Below are positions 1 to 6,994 of a stretch of 44,424 bases of DNA, in pieces (position 1 is the stretch's first letter; every line of letters begins with the position of its first letter). Made by a program: the position numbers and the translations under genes. The notes under the pieces were generated by a model. It was given only the letters and a program-made list of their open reading frames with translations, did not search any database and was not told the DNA's origin. Source of the DNA: Thermoleophilia bacterium (GTDB lineage Bacteria; Actinomycetota; Thermoleophilia; Gaiellales; JAICJC01); the NCBI GenBank assembly GCA_025934255.1, contig JAICYJ010000001.1, forward strand, positions 1-44,424. Direction: 5' to 3'.

Positions 1-668
1 AGCAGTGTCTGCGACGCGTGCACGGGCGAGCCCACGTCGACGGCCAGGTGCTGATCGAGGTTGCCGACGGTCACGATCACGGCGGCCAGGTCGCTGGGCC
101 GGATCTGCACGATGCTGCCGCGCGCCTTGCCGTTCAGGACGTAGGGCTGGACGCTGACCACGGTCCCGTCCACCGGCGAGTAGACGTCGGTGCCGGCCGG
201 TGCGCCCACGTCCACCGACCCGGTGTCGGCGCCGTCCCCGCTGCTGTCGATGTAGTAGGACGGGCCGCCGCCGCCGCCGCTCCCGAACAGGCGGTTGCCC
301 AGCCGCGCCAGGAACCCGGCGTTCTTCTGAGTGCCGGCCGGGCTCAGCGGGATCGCGTTGGTGGCGCCGGTGGCGTGGTAGACGATGGCGGTGATGCGGC
401 CGGCGGAGACGGGAACCTCGAGGCTGAGGCCGCTGACCGTGGCCAGCGTCTGAGGCGGGCTGGGGGGCGCGTTCGGTGCCAGCTGCGGTGAGTGCGGCGA
501 CGCGATGCCGCTGGTGTCCCGCGACGAGGATCCGGAGTGGAGGACGACGACCACCACCGCCGCGACCACGATGGCCGCTGCCACGGCCAGCAGGCGTCGC
601 TGCCGGTGCGGGTCGCGCCGTCGGACGGTGCGCCGTCGCCGGCGCTGTCGCTGACGGGTCGCGATCAC
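1..668 (-). CDS. Membrane-anchored protein with degenerate M23-peptidase-like domain (3' end outside window)
   Basis: The reading frame runs off the left edge, so the C-terminus is missing. From the GTG at 668 the protein begins with a very Arg-rich cytoplasmic tail of about 28 residues, then one hydrophobic segment (LLAVAAAIVVAAVVVVVL), so it should be a single-pass protein with the bulk outside. A Pro/Ser-rich linker and a Gly run follow. The visible end (VDVGAPAGTDVYSPVDGTVV, then VDVGSPVHASQTL) has the spacing of M23 lysostaphin-like domains (usually HxGIDI..P.GTPVYAPADGTV, then VKVGDxVKAGQ). The expected metal-binding His residues are not present where they should be, so a non-catalytic LytM-like factor or lipoyl-like barrel is more likely than an active peptidase. 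The start is supported by a TAATCT box 6 nt upstream. Domain assignment is by motif memory only. Confidence 0.6.
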   Translation of the reverse strand, partial: MIATRQRQRRRRRTVRRRDPHRQRRLLAVAAAIVVAAVVVVVLHSGSSSRDTSGIASPHSPQLAPNAPPSPPQTLATVSGLSLEVPVSAGRITAIVYHATGATNAIPLSPAGTQKNAGFLARLGNRLFGSGGGGGPSYYIDSSGDGADTGSVDVGAPAGTDVYSPVDGTVVSVQPYVLNGKARGSIVQIRPSDLAAVIVTVGNLDQHLAVDVGSPVHASQTL

Positions 669-674
669 CCGTCC

Positions 675-680
675 AGATTA
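675..680 (-). promoter_or_regulatory. -10 box TAATCT, leaderless promoter of the M23-like gene
   Basis: On the minus strand TAATCT lies 6 nt before the GTG at 668, placing the expected transcript start at or next to the start codon. No clear -35 box is visible. It faces away from the promoter at 712-717. Confidence 0.45.
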
Positions 681-711
681 GCCCAGGCCGGGTGCCGGGG
701 GGACCGGTTGC

Positions 712-717
712 TAGGAT
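712..717 (+). promoter_or_regulatory. -10 box TAGGAT, leaderless promoter of the AI-2E family gene
   Basis: TAGGAT lies 7 nt before the ATG at 725. This spacing decides between that ATG and the in-frame ATG at 716, which would sit inside the box. Confidence 0.45.
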
Positions 718-724
718 GGCCGCA

Positions 725-1945
725 ATGCCGCCCGACACCCCGCGGATGGTACGGATCCCGCGCTGGGTCCAGCTGGTAGGGCTGCCGCTGATCCTGGTCG
801 GGGCCTGGCAGTTCATGTCCGCGGTCAGCCACGCGATGTTCATCTTCGTGGTGGCGGCGCTGATCGCGATCCTGCTGAACCCGATCGTGCGCGCGTTCTG
901 CGCGCTCAAGATCCCGCGCGCGCTGGCGGTATTCCTCGTCTACCTCACCTTCGCGATCACGTTCGTGGCGTTGGGTGTCCTGGCGGGGACGGTGATCGCG
1001 ACCCAGGTGCAGTCGGCCAGCACCGTGATCGAGAACGAGTTCAGCACCGCACCCGGCCAGACCCAGACCCCCGCCGAGATGAAGCTGGACGACCTGCAGC
1101 AGTGGCTCGACGACCACGGCCTGTCGCAGGTGAACGTCCGCCAGCTGGGCGACAAGGTGCAGCAGAAGGTCAACTCGCTCGACATCGAGAGCGTGTCAGG
1201 GCAGGCCGTGGGCGTCGCTCAGGGCGTGCTGCTGGGCGTGGCCGAGAGCCTGTTCAACGTCGTGCTGGTGATCGTCGTGTCGGTCTACATGCTGCTCGAT
1301 GCACCGCGGCTGTCGCGGTTCCTGAGACGGCTGTTCCCGCACGCCGAGGGGGAGGACGACCTGATGGTGCGCCTGGAGCGGGCGCTGCTGTCCTACGTGC
1401 GCGGCCAGACGCTGGTGTCGCTGGTGATCGGTGCGACCGCCGGCGGGCTGATGTGGATCCTGGGCGAGCTCGGGATCTTCCAGGGCGGCAGCAACTACGC
1501 GATCGCCTTCGGCGCCTTCGCCGCGCTGACCGAGGTGATCCCCTACGTGGGGCCGTGGATCGGTGCGATCCCGCCGATGGCGGTGGCGCTGGCGGAGTCG
1601 CCCACGGCCGCGATCGCCGTCGCGCTGGCCTTCCTGTTCATCCACCAGGTCGAGGGCCACATCGTGATCCCCAAGCTGATGGGCGGCGCGGTGGGGGTGC
1701 ACCCGCTGCTGGTGATCTTCGCGCTGCTGGCCGGCCAGCAGCTGTACGGGTTCGCGGGCGTGTTCGTGACGCTGCCGCTGCTTGCGATCGGCCGCGAGCT
1801 GTTCTGGTTCCTGAGGGAGCGGATCGGGCTGGAACCGTGGGGCAACGGACCGGTGCCGGTGGAGGTGCCGGTCGAGGTGCACGGTCCCGCGCCGCCGCCG
1901 CCCACGGTGCCGCCCGGCGGCGGCCCGGCTACTGCGGGCTCGTAG
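725..1945 (+). CDS. AI-2E family (PerM/YdiK-type) transporter
   Basis: A 406-residue integral membrane protein of the AI-2E family, a group of putative efflux permeases whose substrates are mostly unproven (some act as Na+/H+ antiporters, TqsA exports autoinducer 2). Visible order: two or three hydrophobic segments in the first 100 residues, a hydrophilic region (about 110-175), another segment (GVLLGVAESLFNVVLVIVV), and then the conserved C-terminal half. That half has the usual pattern of YVRGQ, a Gly-rich helix, ALTEVIPYVGPWIGAIP and the EGHIVIPKLMGG stretch near the last helices. These motifs are what identify the family. The tail after about residue 370 is Pro/Val-rich and low complexity. 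The 3' end overlaps the convergent regulator gene by 17 bp. An in-frame ATG at 716 is the alternative start. I cannot name a substrate. Confidence 0.85.
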   Translation: MPPDTPRMVRIPRWVQLVGLPLILVGAWQFMSAVSHAMFIFVVAALIAILLNPIVRAFCALKIPRALAVFLVYLTFAITFVALGVLAGTVIATQVQSASTVIENEFSTAPGQTQTPAEMKLDDLQQWLDDHGLSQVNVRQLGDKVQQKVNSLDIESVSGQAVGVAQGVLLGVAESLFNVVLVIVVSVYMLLDAPRLSRFLRRLFPHAEGEDDLMVRLERALLSYVRGQTLVSLVIGATAGGLMWILGELGIFQGGSNYAIAFGAFAALTEVIPYVGPWIGAIPPMAVALAESPTAAIAVALAFLFIHQVEGHIVIPKLMGGAVGVHPLLVIFALLAGQQLYGFAGVFVTLPLLAIGRELFWFLRERIGLEPWGNGPVPVEVPVEVHGPAPPPPTVPPGGGPATAGS

Positions 1946-3341
1946 CGGCTGAGCTGCTGACGTCCGACTGCGGCGTCGGCGCCATCGCGTCCTGGTTGGA
2001 CGGCGCCAGGTCGGCGGCCAGCTCGAACGCCTCCAGCGCGGCCTCGGCGCGGCCCATCCGCTTCAGGAACTTGCCGTACCAGCGGTAGGCCTTGGCCAGC
2101 TCGCGCGTCCAGCCGTTCTGCTGGCGGATCGCGTCGATCGCGGCCGTGAAGCCCCACTCGGCCCGCTCCGCGTCGCCCAGCTCGTCGTAGACGCGGGCCA
2201 GCACCAGGTAGGCGTCGCCCAGCTGCCCGGGCAAGGCGCCGTTTCCGAGCAGCTCGACGCCCTCGCGGGCCTTGCTCGAGGCCAGCTCCGTGTCGCCCTT
2301 CTGGAGTGCGCAGCGCGCCTCCTCGACCACCACGAACCCGAGATCGAGCGGGCTCGGGCGGGCGCCCAGCAGGCTGCGTGACGCCGACAGGTGCTCCTCG
2401 GCGCGGGCCGTCTCGCCCGCGTCCAGCAGGTTCTGCGCGTACAACAGATGTGCATCCGCCAGAGCGTCATTGTCGTCCATCAGCTCGTAGATCGCGAGCG
2501 CGCGGTCGGCGTAGGCGATGGCCTGGCCGACCTGTCCGGTGCTGGCGTAGAGGCGCGACAGCGAGTAGTAGGCGCGGGCCCGGCTCTGCAGGTCGACCTC
2601 CTCGGCGCCGTCGCGCAGGGCGGCGGCCAGCACCGTGCCGGCGCTGCCGTAATCGCCCGCGTCGGAGTAGGCCTGGCTGAGCAGGAGCGTGTAGCGCACC
2701 AGCTTGGCCAGGTCGCGGCCGGGCTGCTGTCGCAGCTGCTCCGCGCAGTCGTTCATGAGCGCGATCGCGCGGGCGGCGTCGCCGGCGCCGATGTGGAGGC
2801 GCGCCATCTCGATGTAGAGGTCGGGCCGCTGCGCCGGGTGCGGCGGATCGCCCACCTCCAGCGCCTGCTGGAACAGCTCCAGCGCCTGCCCGTCGCGGCC
2901 GCGACGAGCCGAGATCAGGGCCAGGCCCTCGTAGCACTCGCTCATGCGCTCGGCGTCGGCGTCGACCTCGGCCTCGCGCAGCACGCCGCGCAGCAGCTCC
3001 TCGGCCTCCTCGTACTGCTCCAGGCGGATCATCATCATGGCGTCCAGCACCTCGAGCGAGCGGGTGCGCTGCTCGTTGGAGACCTCTCCGGTCAGCTCCT
3101 CGGGCGTGACGCCCAGCCGGCGGGCGATCTCGACCAGCACGCGCGGGCTGGGCCTGCGGTCGCCGGCCTCGATGCGGGCCAGGTAGCTGTAGGAGCAGCC
3201 GTCGAAGGAGAGATCGCGCTGGGTCATCGCGCGCCGGCGGCGGAGATGCCGGATCCGGGCGCCGAGCTTGCGCAGGGCCTCGTTCGAGTAGTCAAGCTCG
3301 TGATCGTTCTGCAGCATGCCGGCCTTTCCCCCGGAGTCCAT
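1929..3341 (-). CDS. XRE-family transcriptional regulator with C-terminal TPR repeats
   Basis: A 470-residue protein with an N-terminal Cro/C1-type helix-turn-helix at about residues 25-85 (IRHLRRRRAMTQRDLSFDG, then YLARIEAGDRRPSPRVLVEI and LGVTPEELTG). After it comes a long all-helical Ala/Leu-rich array of TPR-like repeats to the end (for example YYSLSRLYASTGQVGQAIAY and YLVLARVYDELGDAERAEWG). HTH-TPR proteins of this build often read a peptide or protein signal through the TPR part and bind DNA through the HTH; nothing here shows the ligand. It is divergent from hemB across a 60-bp gap, so autoregulation or control of hemB is plausible but unproven. The start at 3341 is chosen because TAGGAT lies 8 nt upstream; an ATG at 3317 with a GGGGGAAAGG-like site is the alternative. 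Confidence 0.85.
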   Translation of the reverse strand: MDSGGKAGMLQNDHELDYSNEALRKLGARIRHLRRRRAMTQRDLSFDGCSYSYLARIEAGDRRPSPRVLVEIARRLGVTPEELTGEVSNEQRTRSLEVLDAMMMIRLEQYEEAEELLRGVLREAEVDADAERMSECYEGLALISARRGRDGQALELFQQALEVGDPPHPAQRPDLYIEMARLHIGAGDAARAIALMNDCAEQLRQQPGRDLAKLVRYTLLLSQAYSDAGDYGSAGTVLAAALRDGAEEVDLQSRARAYYSLSRLYASTGQVGQAIAYADRALAIYELMDDNDALADAHLLYAQNLLDAGETARAEEHLSASRSLLGARPSPLDLGFVVVEEARCALQKGDTELASSKAREGVELLGNGALPGQLGDAYLVLARVYDELGDAERAEWGFTAAIDAIRQQNGWTRELAKAYRWYGKFLKRMGRAEAALEAFELAADLAPSNQDAMAPTPQSDVSSSAATSPQ

Positions 3342-3349
3342 TCGTGGCA

Positions 3350-3355
3350 ATCCTA
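3350..3355 (-). promoter_or_regulatory. -10 box TAGGAT, leaderless promoter of the XRE-TPR gene
   Basis: TAGGAT on the minus strand ends 8 nt before the ATG at 3341. Confidence 0.4.
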
Positions 3356-3366
3356 TTCGCACGTGG

Positions 3367-3394
3367 TGGTCATGTAAAGGCCCAGCGATACAAT
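3367..3394 (+). promoter_or_regulatory. hemB promoter (TGGTCA - 16 nt - TACAAT), leaderless
   Basis: TGGTCA at 3367-3372 is a 4/6 match to TTGACA. TACAAT at 3389-3394 follows after 16 nt and lies 7 nt before the hemB ATG, so the transcript should start at the start codon. This is the only promoter in the window where I can also propose a -35 box. Confidence 0.5.
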
Positions 3395-3401
3395 CTGGGC
3401 C

Positions 3402-4373
3402 ATGTCGTTTCCGGCCACACGCCTGCGCAGGCTGCGCCGCACGGATGCCCTGCGGGGCATGGTGCGCGAGACGCGGCTTTCGGCGGCCGACCTGATCCAG
3501 CCGCTGTTCGTGCGGGCGGGCAGCGGGCCGGCCACGCCGATCCCCTCGCTCAGCGAGCAGTACCACCATTCGATCGAGACGCTGGTCGAGGAGGCGCGGG
3601 CGGTGCACGCGGCCGGGGTCCCCGCCGTGATCCTGTTCGGCATCCCCGATCACAAGGACGAGGCGGCCAGCTCCGCGTACGACGAGGAGGGGATCGTCCA
3701 GCTGGGGCTGCGGGCGATCCGGCTGGCGGTGCCGGAGCTGGTGCTGATCACGGATGTCTGCCTCTGCCAGTACACCTCGCACGGGCACTGCGGGGTGCTG
3801 CGCGACGGCGACGTGGACAACGATCTGACGCTGGAGCTGCTGGCCCAGACGGCGGTGTCGCACGCCGCCGCCGGGGCCGACATCGTGGCACCCAGCGACA
3901 TGATGGACGGCCGCGTGGCCGCGATCCGGGCGGCGCTGGACGCCGACGGGCTCGCGTCGACGGCGATCCTGGCCTACAGCGCCAAGTTCGCGTCCAGCTT
4001 CTACGGCCCGTTCCGCGAGGCCGCCCACTCGACGCCGTCGGAGGGCGACCGGCGCGGGTATCAGATGGATCCCGCGAACGCCAACGAGGCGCTGCGCGAG
4101 GTGCTGCTCGACATCGGCGAGGGCGCCGACATGGTGATGGTGAAGCCGGCGATGCCGTACCTGGACGTGATCCGGCGCGTGCGCGAGGCGACGCTGGCGC
4201 CGATCGCGGCCTACCAGGTCAGCGGCGAGTACGCGATGCTGACGGCGGCCGCGCGTGATGGGCTGCTGGACGAGCGGGCGGCGGCGCTGGAGGCGCTGAC
4301 GGCGATCAAGCGGGCCGGCGCCGACATGATCATCACGTACCACGCGTCACGGGCCGCCGGTTGGCTCTCCTAG
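3402..4373 (+). CDS. hemB: Porphobilinogen synthase (delta-aminolevulinic acid dehydratase)
   Basis: Condenses two 5-aminolevulinate molecules to porphobilinogen in the cytoplasm, the second committed step of tetrapyrrole synthesis. At 323 residues it is full length and aligns without gaps to the known layout. The metal-site cysteines are C120, C122 and C130 in DVCLCQYTSHGHCG, which indicates a zinc-type enzyme. The two Schiff-base lysines are K195 (AYSAKFASSFYGPFR) and K248 (MVMVKPAMPYLD). The C-terminal GEYAML and ADMIITYHA stretches are also typical. It overlaps hemL by 13 bp, so the two are co-transcribed and probably coupled. The pair gives the C5-pathway order of use reversed (HemL makes the substrate of HemB). 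The divergent XRE-TPR regulator may share control of this 60-bp promoter region. Confidence 0.97.
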   Translation: MSFPATRLRRLRRTDALRGMVRETRLSAADLIQPLFVRAGSGPATPIPSLSEQYHHSIETLVEEARAVHAAGVPAVILFGIPDHKDEAASSAYDEEGIVQLGLRAIRLAVPELVLITDVCLCQYTSHGHCGVLRDGDVDNDLTLELLAQTAVSHAAAGADIVAPSDMMDGRVAAIRAALDADGLASTAILAYSAKFASSFYGPFREAAHSTPSEGDRRGYQMDPANANEALREVLLDIGEGADMVMVKPAMPYLDVIRRVREATLAPIAAYQVSGEYAMLTAAARDGLLDERAAALEALTAIKRAGADMIITYHASRAAGWLS

Positions 4374-5644
4374 GAGGGCCGCAGACCGAGGTCGAGTCCC
4401 AGCGGCTGTACCGGGAGGCGTGCCGCCTGATCCCGGGCGGGGTGTCGAGCCCGGTGCGGGCGATGCGGTCGGTGGGGCGCGAGCATCCCCTGTTCGCCGC
4501 CGCCGGCGAGGGCGCCTGGCTGATCGATGCCGACGGCAACCGCTACGTCGACTGGGTGCTGTCCTGGGGGCCGCTGATCGCCGGCCACGCGCACCCGGCG
4601 GTGGTGGCGGCGGTCGGCCGGGCGGCGGCGCGGGGCACCTCGTTCGGGATGCCGACGGCGCTGGAGGTGGAGCTGGCGGCAGAGGTGGTGGCGGCGGTGC
4701 CGTCGCTGGAGATGGTGCGGTTCGTGTCGTCGGGCACCGAGGCGACGATGAGCGCGGTGCGGCTGGCGCGCGGGTTCACCGGCCGCTCGAAGGTGCTCAA
4801 GTTCGCGGGCGGCTACCACGGGCACGTGGACGCGCTGCTGGCCCAGGCCGGGTCGGGGCTGGCCACGCTCGCGATCCCGGCCACGCCGGGGGTGCCGGCG
4901 GCGGTGACGGCCGACACGCTGATCGCCGAGTACAACGACCTGGAGGCGGCGCGGGCGCTCGCCGAGATGCACGGCGACGACCTGGCGTGCGTGATCGTGG
5001 AGCCGGTGGCCGGCAACATGGGCGTGGTGCCGGCCGCGCCGGGGTTCCTCGAGGGGCTGCGGACGATCTGCAACGGCACGGGCGCGCTGCTGATCGCGGA
5101 CGAGGTGATCACCGGGTTCCGGGTCGCGTACGGCGGCGCGCAGGAGCGGCTGGCGTTCCGGCCGGATCTGACCTGCCTGGGCAAGATCCTGGGCGGCGGC
5201 GTGCCGGCGGCGGCGTTCGGCGGCCGTGCCGACGTGATGCAGCAGCTGGCGCCGGTAGGCGACGTCTACCAGGCCGGCACGCTGTCGGGCAACCCGCTGG
5301 CGATGGCGGCCGGACTGGCGACGCTGGCCCTGCTGCGCGAGCCGGGTGCCTACGATCGGCTGGAGGCGACGTCCGCGGCGGTCGCTGCTGGGCTGGAGCG
5401 GCCGGGAGTGACGGTGAACCGGGTGGGCGCGATGCTGACCGGGTTCTTCGCCGAGCGCCCCGTGACCGACTTCCCCGGTGCGATGGCCAGCGACACCGAC
5501 CGCTACGCCCGCTTCCACGCCCACATGCTGGAGCGGGGCGTGTACCTGGCCCCGTCGCAGTTCGAGGCGATGATGCCGTCGCTGGCGCACACGGCCGAGC
5601 AGCTGGAGATGACCGCCGCAGCGGCGCGGGAGTTCGACGGCTGA
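4361..5644 (+). CDS. hemL: Glutamate-1-semialdehyde 2,1-aminomutase
   Basis: PLP-dependent class III aminotransferase that isomerises glutamate-1-semialdehyde to 5-aminolevulinate, the last step of the C5 route. The 427 residues cover the whole family length. Hallmarks are PGGVSSPVRA near the N-terminus, the FVSSGTEATM substrate loop (about 121-130), YHGHVD (152-157), LIADEVITGFR (244-254) and the PLP lysine K275 in CLGKILGGG. Its presence indicates that ALA is made from glutamyl-tRNA, not from glycine by ALA synthase. The start is a TTG at 4361 inside the end of hemB; no ATG or GTG exists in frame before the conserved region. The stop overlaps the next ATG (ATGA), so three genes form one operon. 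Confidence 0.96.
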   Translation: MALLGGPQTEVESQRLYREACRLIPGGVSSPVRAMRSVGREHPLFAAAGEGAWLIDADGNRYVDWVLSWGPLIAGHAHPAVVAAVGRAAARGTSFGMPTALEVELAAEVVAAVPSLEMVRFVSSGTEATMSAVRLARGFTGRSKVLKFAGGYHGHVDALLAQAGSGLATLAIPATPGVPAAVTADTLIAEYNDLEAARALAEMHGDDLACVIVEPVAGNMGVVPAAPGFLEGLRTICNGTGALLIADEVITGFRVAYGGAQERLAFRPDLTCLGKILGGGVPAAAFGGRADVMQQLAPVGDVYQAGTLSGNPLAMAAGLATLALLREPGAYDRLEATSAAVAAGLERPGVTVNRVGAMLTGFFAERPVTDFPGAMASDTDRYARFHAHMLERGVYLAPSQFEAMMPSLAHTAEQLEMTAAAAREFDG

Positions 5645-6036
5645 TGGCCTCGCTGCTGGATCAGATCCGGACGCGTGCGGCGGCCGACAGCCCGCTCTGG
5701 GAGCGGTCGCTGCTGCCCGGCGAGGCGCCGGCGCCGGAGTTCGAGGGCCGCTGCCCGCAGCCGTACCTGCTGGGAGTGGAGATGATCCGCGAGGGCTACC
5801 TGCTGCACAACGGCCGCGCCCGGCTGTTCGCACAGGACGACGCAGACCTGGCACTGCTGACGGGGGACTACCTGTACGCGGCCGGGCTGGTCGAGATCTG
5901 CGGCACGGGCGACCTCGACGCCGTGACCACGCTGGCCGGCCTGATCGCGCGCTGCAGCCACAACCGCGGCGAGCAGCGACCGGCCGGTGACGACGATGCG
6001 CTGTGGAACTCGGCGCTGGCCGCCCTCGGCGACTGA
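5644..6036 (+). CDS. Small helical protein resembling part of a polyprenyl synthase; function unknown
   Basis: A 130-residue protein translationally coupled to hemL (ATGA overlap). I do not recognise a named family. Residues 74-100 resemble residues 110-136 of the polyprenyl diphosphate synthase encoded at 13856: both read GD-x-L-[YF]-A, then a stretch ending TGD-x-x-AV and LA, about 12 identities in 27 aligned positions, and both have RGE some 8-10 residues later. The catalytic DDxxD motifs are absent, so it could only be a non-catalytic subunit, comparable in size to the small subunit of heterodimeric hexaprenyl synthase of Micrococcus luteus. This is inference from eye alignment. The linkage to heme genes could reflect prenylation of heme (heme O/A) or be incidental. 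Predicted soluble, no signal peptide. Confidence 0.75.
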   Translation: MASLLDQIRTRAAADSPLWERSLLPGEAPAPEFEGRCPQPYLLGVEMIREGYLLHNGRARLFAQDDADLALLTGDYLYAAGLVEICGTGDLDAVTTLAGLIARCSHNRGEQRPAGDDDALWNSALAALGD

Positions 6037-6040
6037 CGCC

Positions 6041-6057
6041 GTCACGGCCGCCGTGAC
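6041..6057. repeat. Perfect hairpin GTCACGG-CCG-CCGTGAC
   Basis: Seven-base-pair stem with a CCG loop, starting 5 nt after the stop at 6036. There is no T-tract, so a simple intrinsic terminator is doubtful. The same hairpin with one compensatory base-pair change (GTCACAG-CCG-CTGTGAC) occurs at 33868-33884, each followed by ACCG. Confidence 0.6.
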
Positions 6058-6060
6058 ACC

Positions 6061-6150
6061 GGCGTAACGTCTGCGCGCCCCCAACAGGACTCAGAGGCAG
6101 ACTCGGCCCACGACAGGGGTTCGTGCGGATCCCGTGACAGGTCGTGACAG
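6061..6150. repeat. Dispersed intergenic element, copy A
   Basis: Shares an ordered series of blocks with 33776-33870: a GCGTAACGTC/GCGGTTACGTTC block, then CCAAC, then the core CTCAGAGGCAGACTCGGCCC (6090-6109; one difference, CAG to CGG, in the other copy), then TTCGTGCG and a TGACAG word. Both copies lie between convergent genes. No coding potential is evident. Confidence 0.55.
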
Positions 6151-6327
6151 GTGGCCGCGGCTCGTTCGGCGTGGTTGAGCGGACGGCCCAAGTATTGGAG
6201 TCAAACACCGCATCGGCCTGCGTGAGCGGTTGGTGCGGCGGCCGTGGCGGACCGTGCAGGGCTCGTTGCAAAGCGGGGCAGATTGCGTGAAACGCCGACC
6301 GTGACGGGTCGTTGCGGGCCCGTTACG

Positions 6328-6990
6328 TCAGGGCGTCCAGCGGTCGCCGACCGGTGTCACCACCAGCTCGTGCGTCCAGGCCGAGCGGCCCTGCTCGTGC
6401 AGGTACTGCACCGCGCGCGCCAGCTCGGTCGGGTCGATCTTCTTGCCGCCGTCATCGTCTCCGGCGCCGCCGAAGCTGCCGTCGCAGATCAGCAGGCAGG
6501 CGTGCACGCCCTTCGGCTTCAGCTCGTTGGCCGCCGCCTGGCTGAGCGCGCGGGTTGCCGCCGCCCCCGACGCCCACGGTGCCCGACCCGGCAACGCACG
6601 CCGCGCCGACCCGCCGGTGACCTGGATCAGGGTGCCGCCGCCCCGCTCGGCCAGCGACGCGCCGACCAGCCGGTAGAAGGAGAACACCTCGGGCAGCAGC
6701 TGCTCGAGGTAGGGCGCCATCGCGTCGTCATCGGTGGTCGTCAGGTCGCCGCCGCCGAAGCGGCCCTTGGGCGAGTACGCGTTCACCGCCAGGTCGAAGG
6801 GGCCCGCCTGCTCGACCACGCGCCGCATCTGGTCACGGTCGGTGAGGTCGGCCTGCAGCCCGCGGCCCGGGAAGGCGGCGACCGTCTCCTCGCTGCGCGC
6901 GACCCCGGTCGCCTCCCAGCCCTGGGCGATCAGATGCTCCGCGATCACCCTGCCCAGGTTGCGTGCCCCGAACACCAGCAGCTGCGGCAT
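6328..6990 (-). CDS. SDR-like Rossmann-fold protein lacking the YxxxK active site
   Basis: A 220-residue protein with an N-terminal nucleotide-binding motif (LLVFGARNLGRVIAEHLIA, then ATGVARS), a D at the end of the adenine pocket (LQADLTDRD), FDLAVNAYSPKG in place of the SDR NNAG region, and LIQVTGGSARRA at the catalytic Ser position. The Tyr and Lys of the classical YxxxK are not there: the equivalent stretch reads PWASGAAATRAL. It may therefore be an atypical or inactive SDR, or an NAD(P)-binding sensor. It is the last gene of a minus-strand operon, 4 bp after the LemA gene stop. Start ATG 6990. No substrate can be proposed. Confidence 0.8.
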   Translation of the reverse strand: MPQLLVFGARNLGRVIAEHLIAQGWEATGVARSEETVAAFPGRGLQADLTDRDQMRRVVEQAGPFDLAVNAYSPKGRFGGGDLTTTDDDAMAPYLEQLLPEVFSFYRLVGASLAERGGGTLIQVTGGSARRALPGRAPWASGAAATRALSQAAANELKPKGVHACLLICDGSFGGAGDDDGGKKIDPTELARAVQYLHEQGRSAWTHELVVTPVGDRWTP

Positions 6991-6994
6991 CGCG

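Larger units (their letters stand above)
6037..6327. other. Convergent intergenic region (291 bp) rich in GTGAC/GTCAC words
   Basis: No convincing ORF. The region lies between two gene 3' ends. It contains a perfect GTCACGG-CCG-CCGTGAC hairpin just after the upstream stop, a segment shared with the 33.8-kb region, the tandem GTGACAGGTC GTGACAGGTG at about 6133-6152, and further GTGACGG and GTTACG words near 6300-6328. Confidence 0.7.

Noticed and set aside
18..491. Plus-strand ORF at the left edge
   Set aside because: His/Asp/Gly-rich low-complexity translation, antisense to the M23-like gene that has a membrane helix, a conserved motif layout and a promoter box.
6133..6152. Tandem GTGACAGGTC GTGACAGGTG as a possible CRISPR or phase-variable repeat
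   Set aside because: Only two 10-bp units with no spacers; too few to call either. It is listed within the intergenic element instead.
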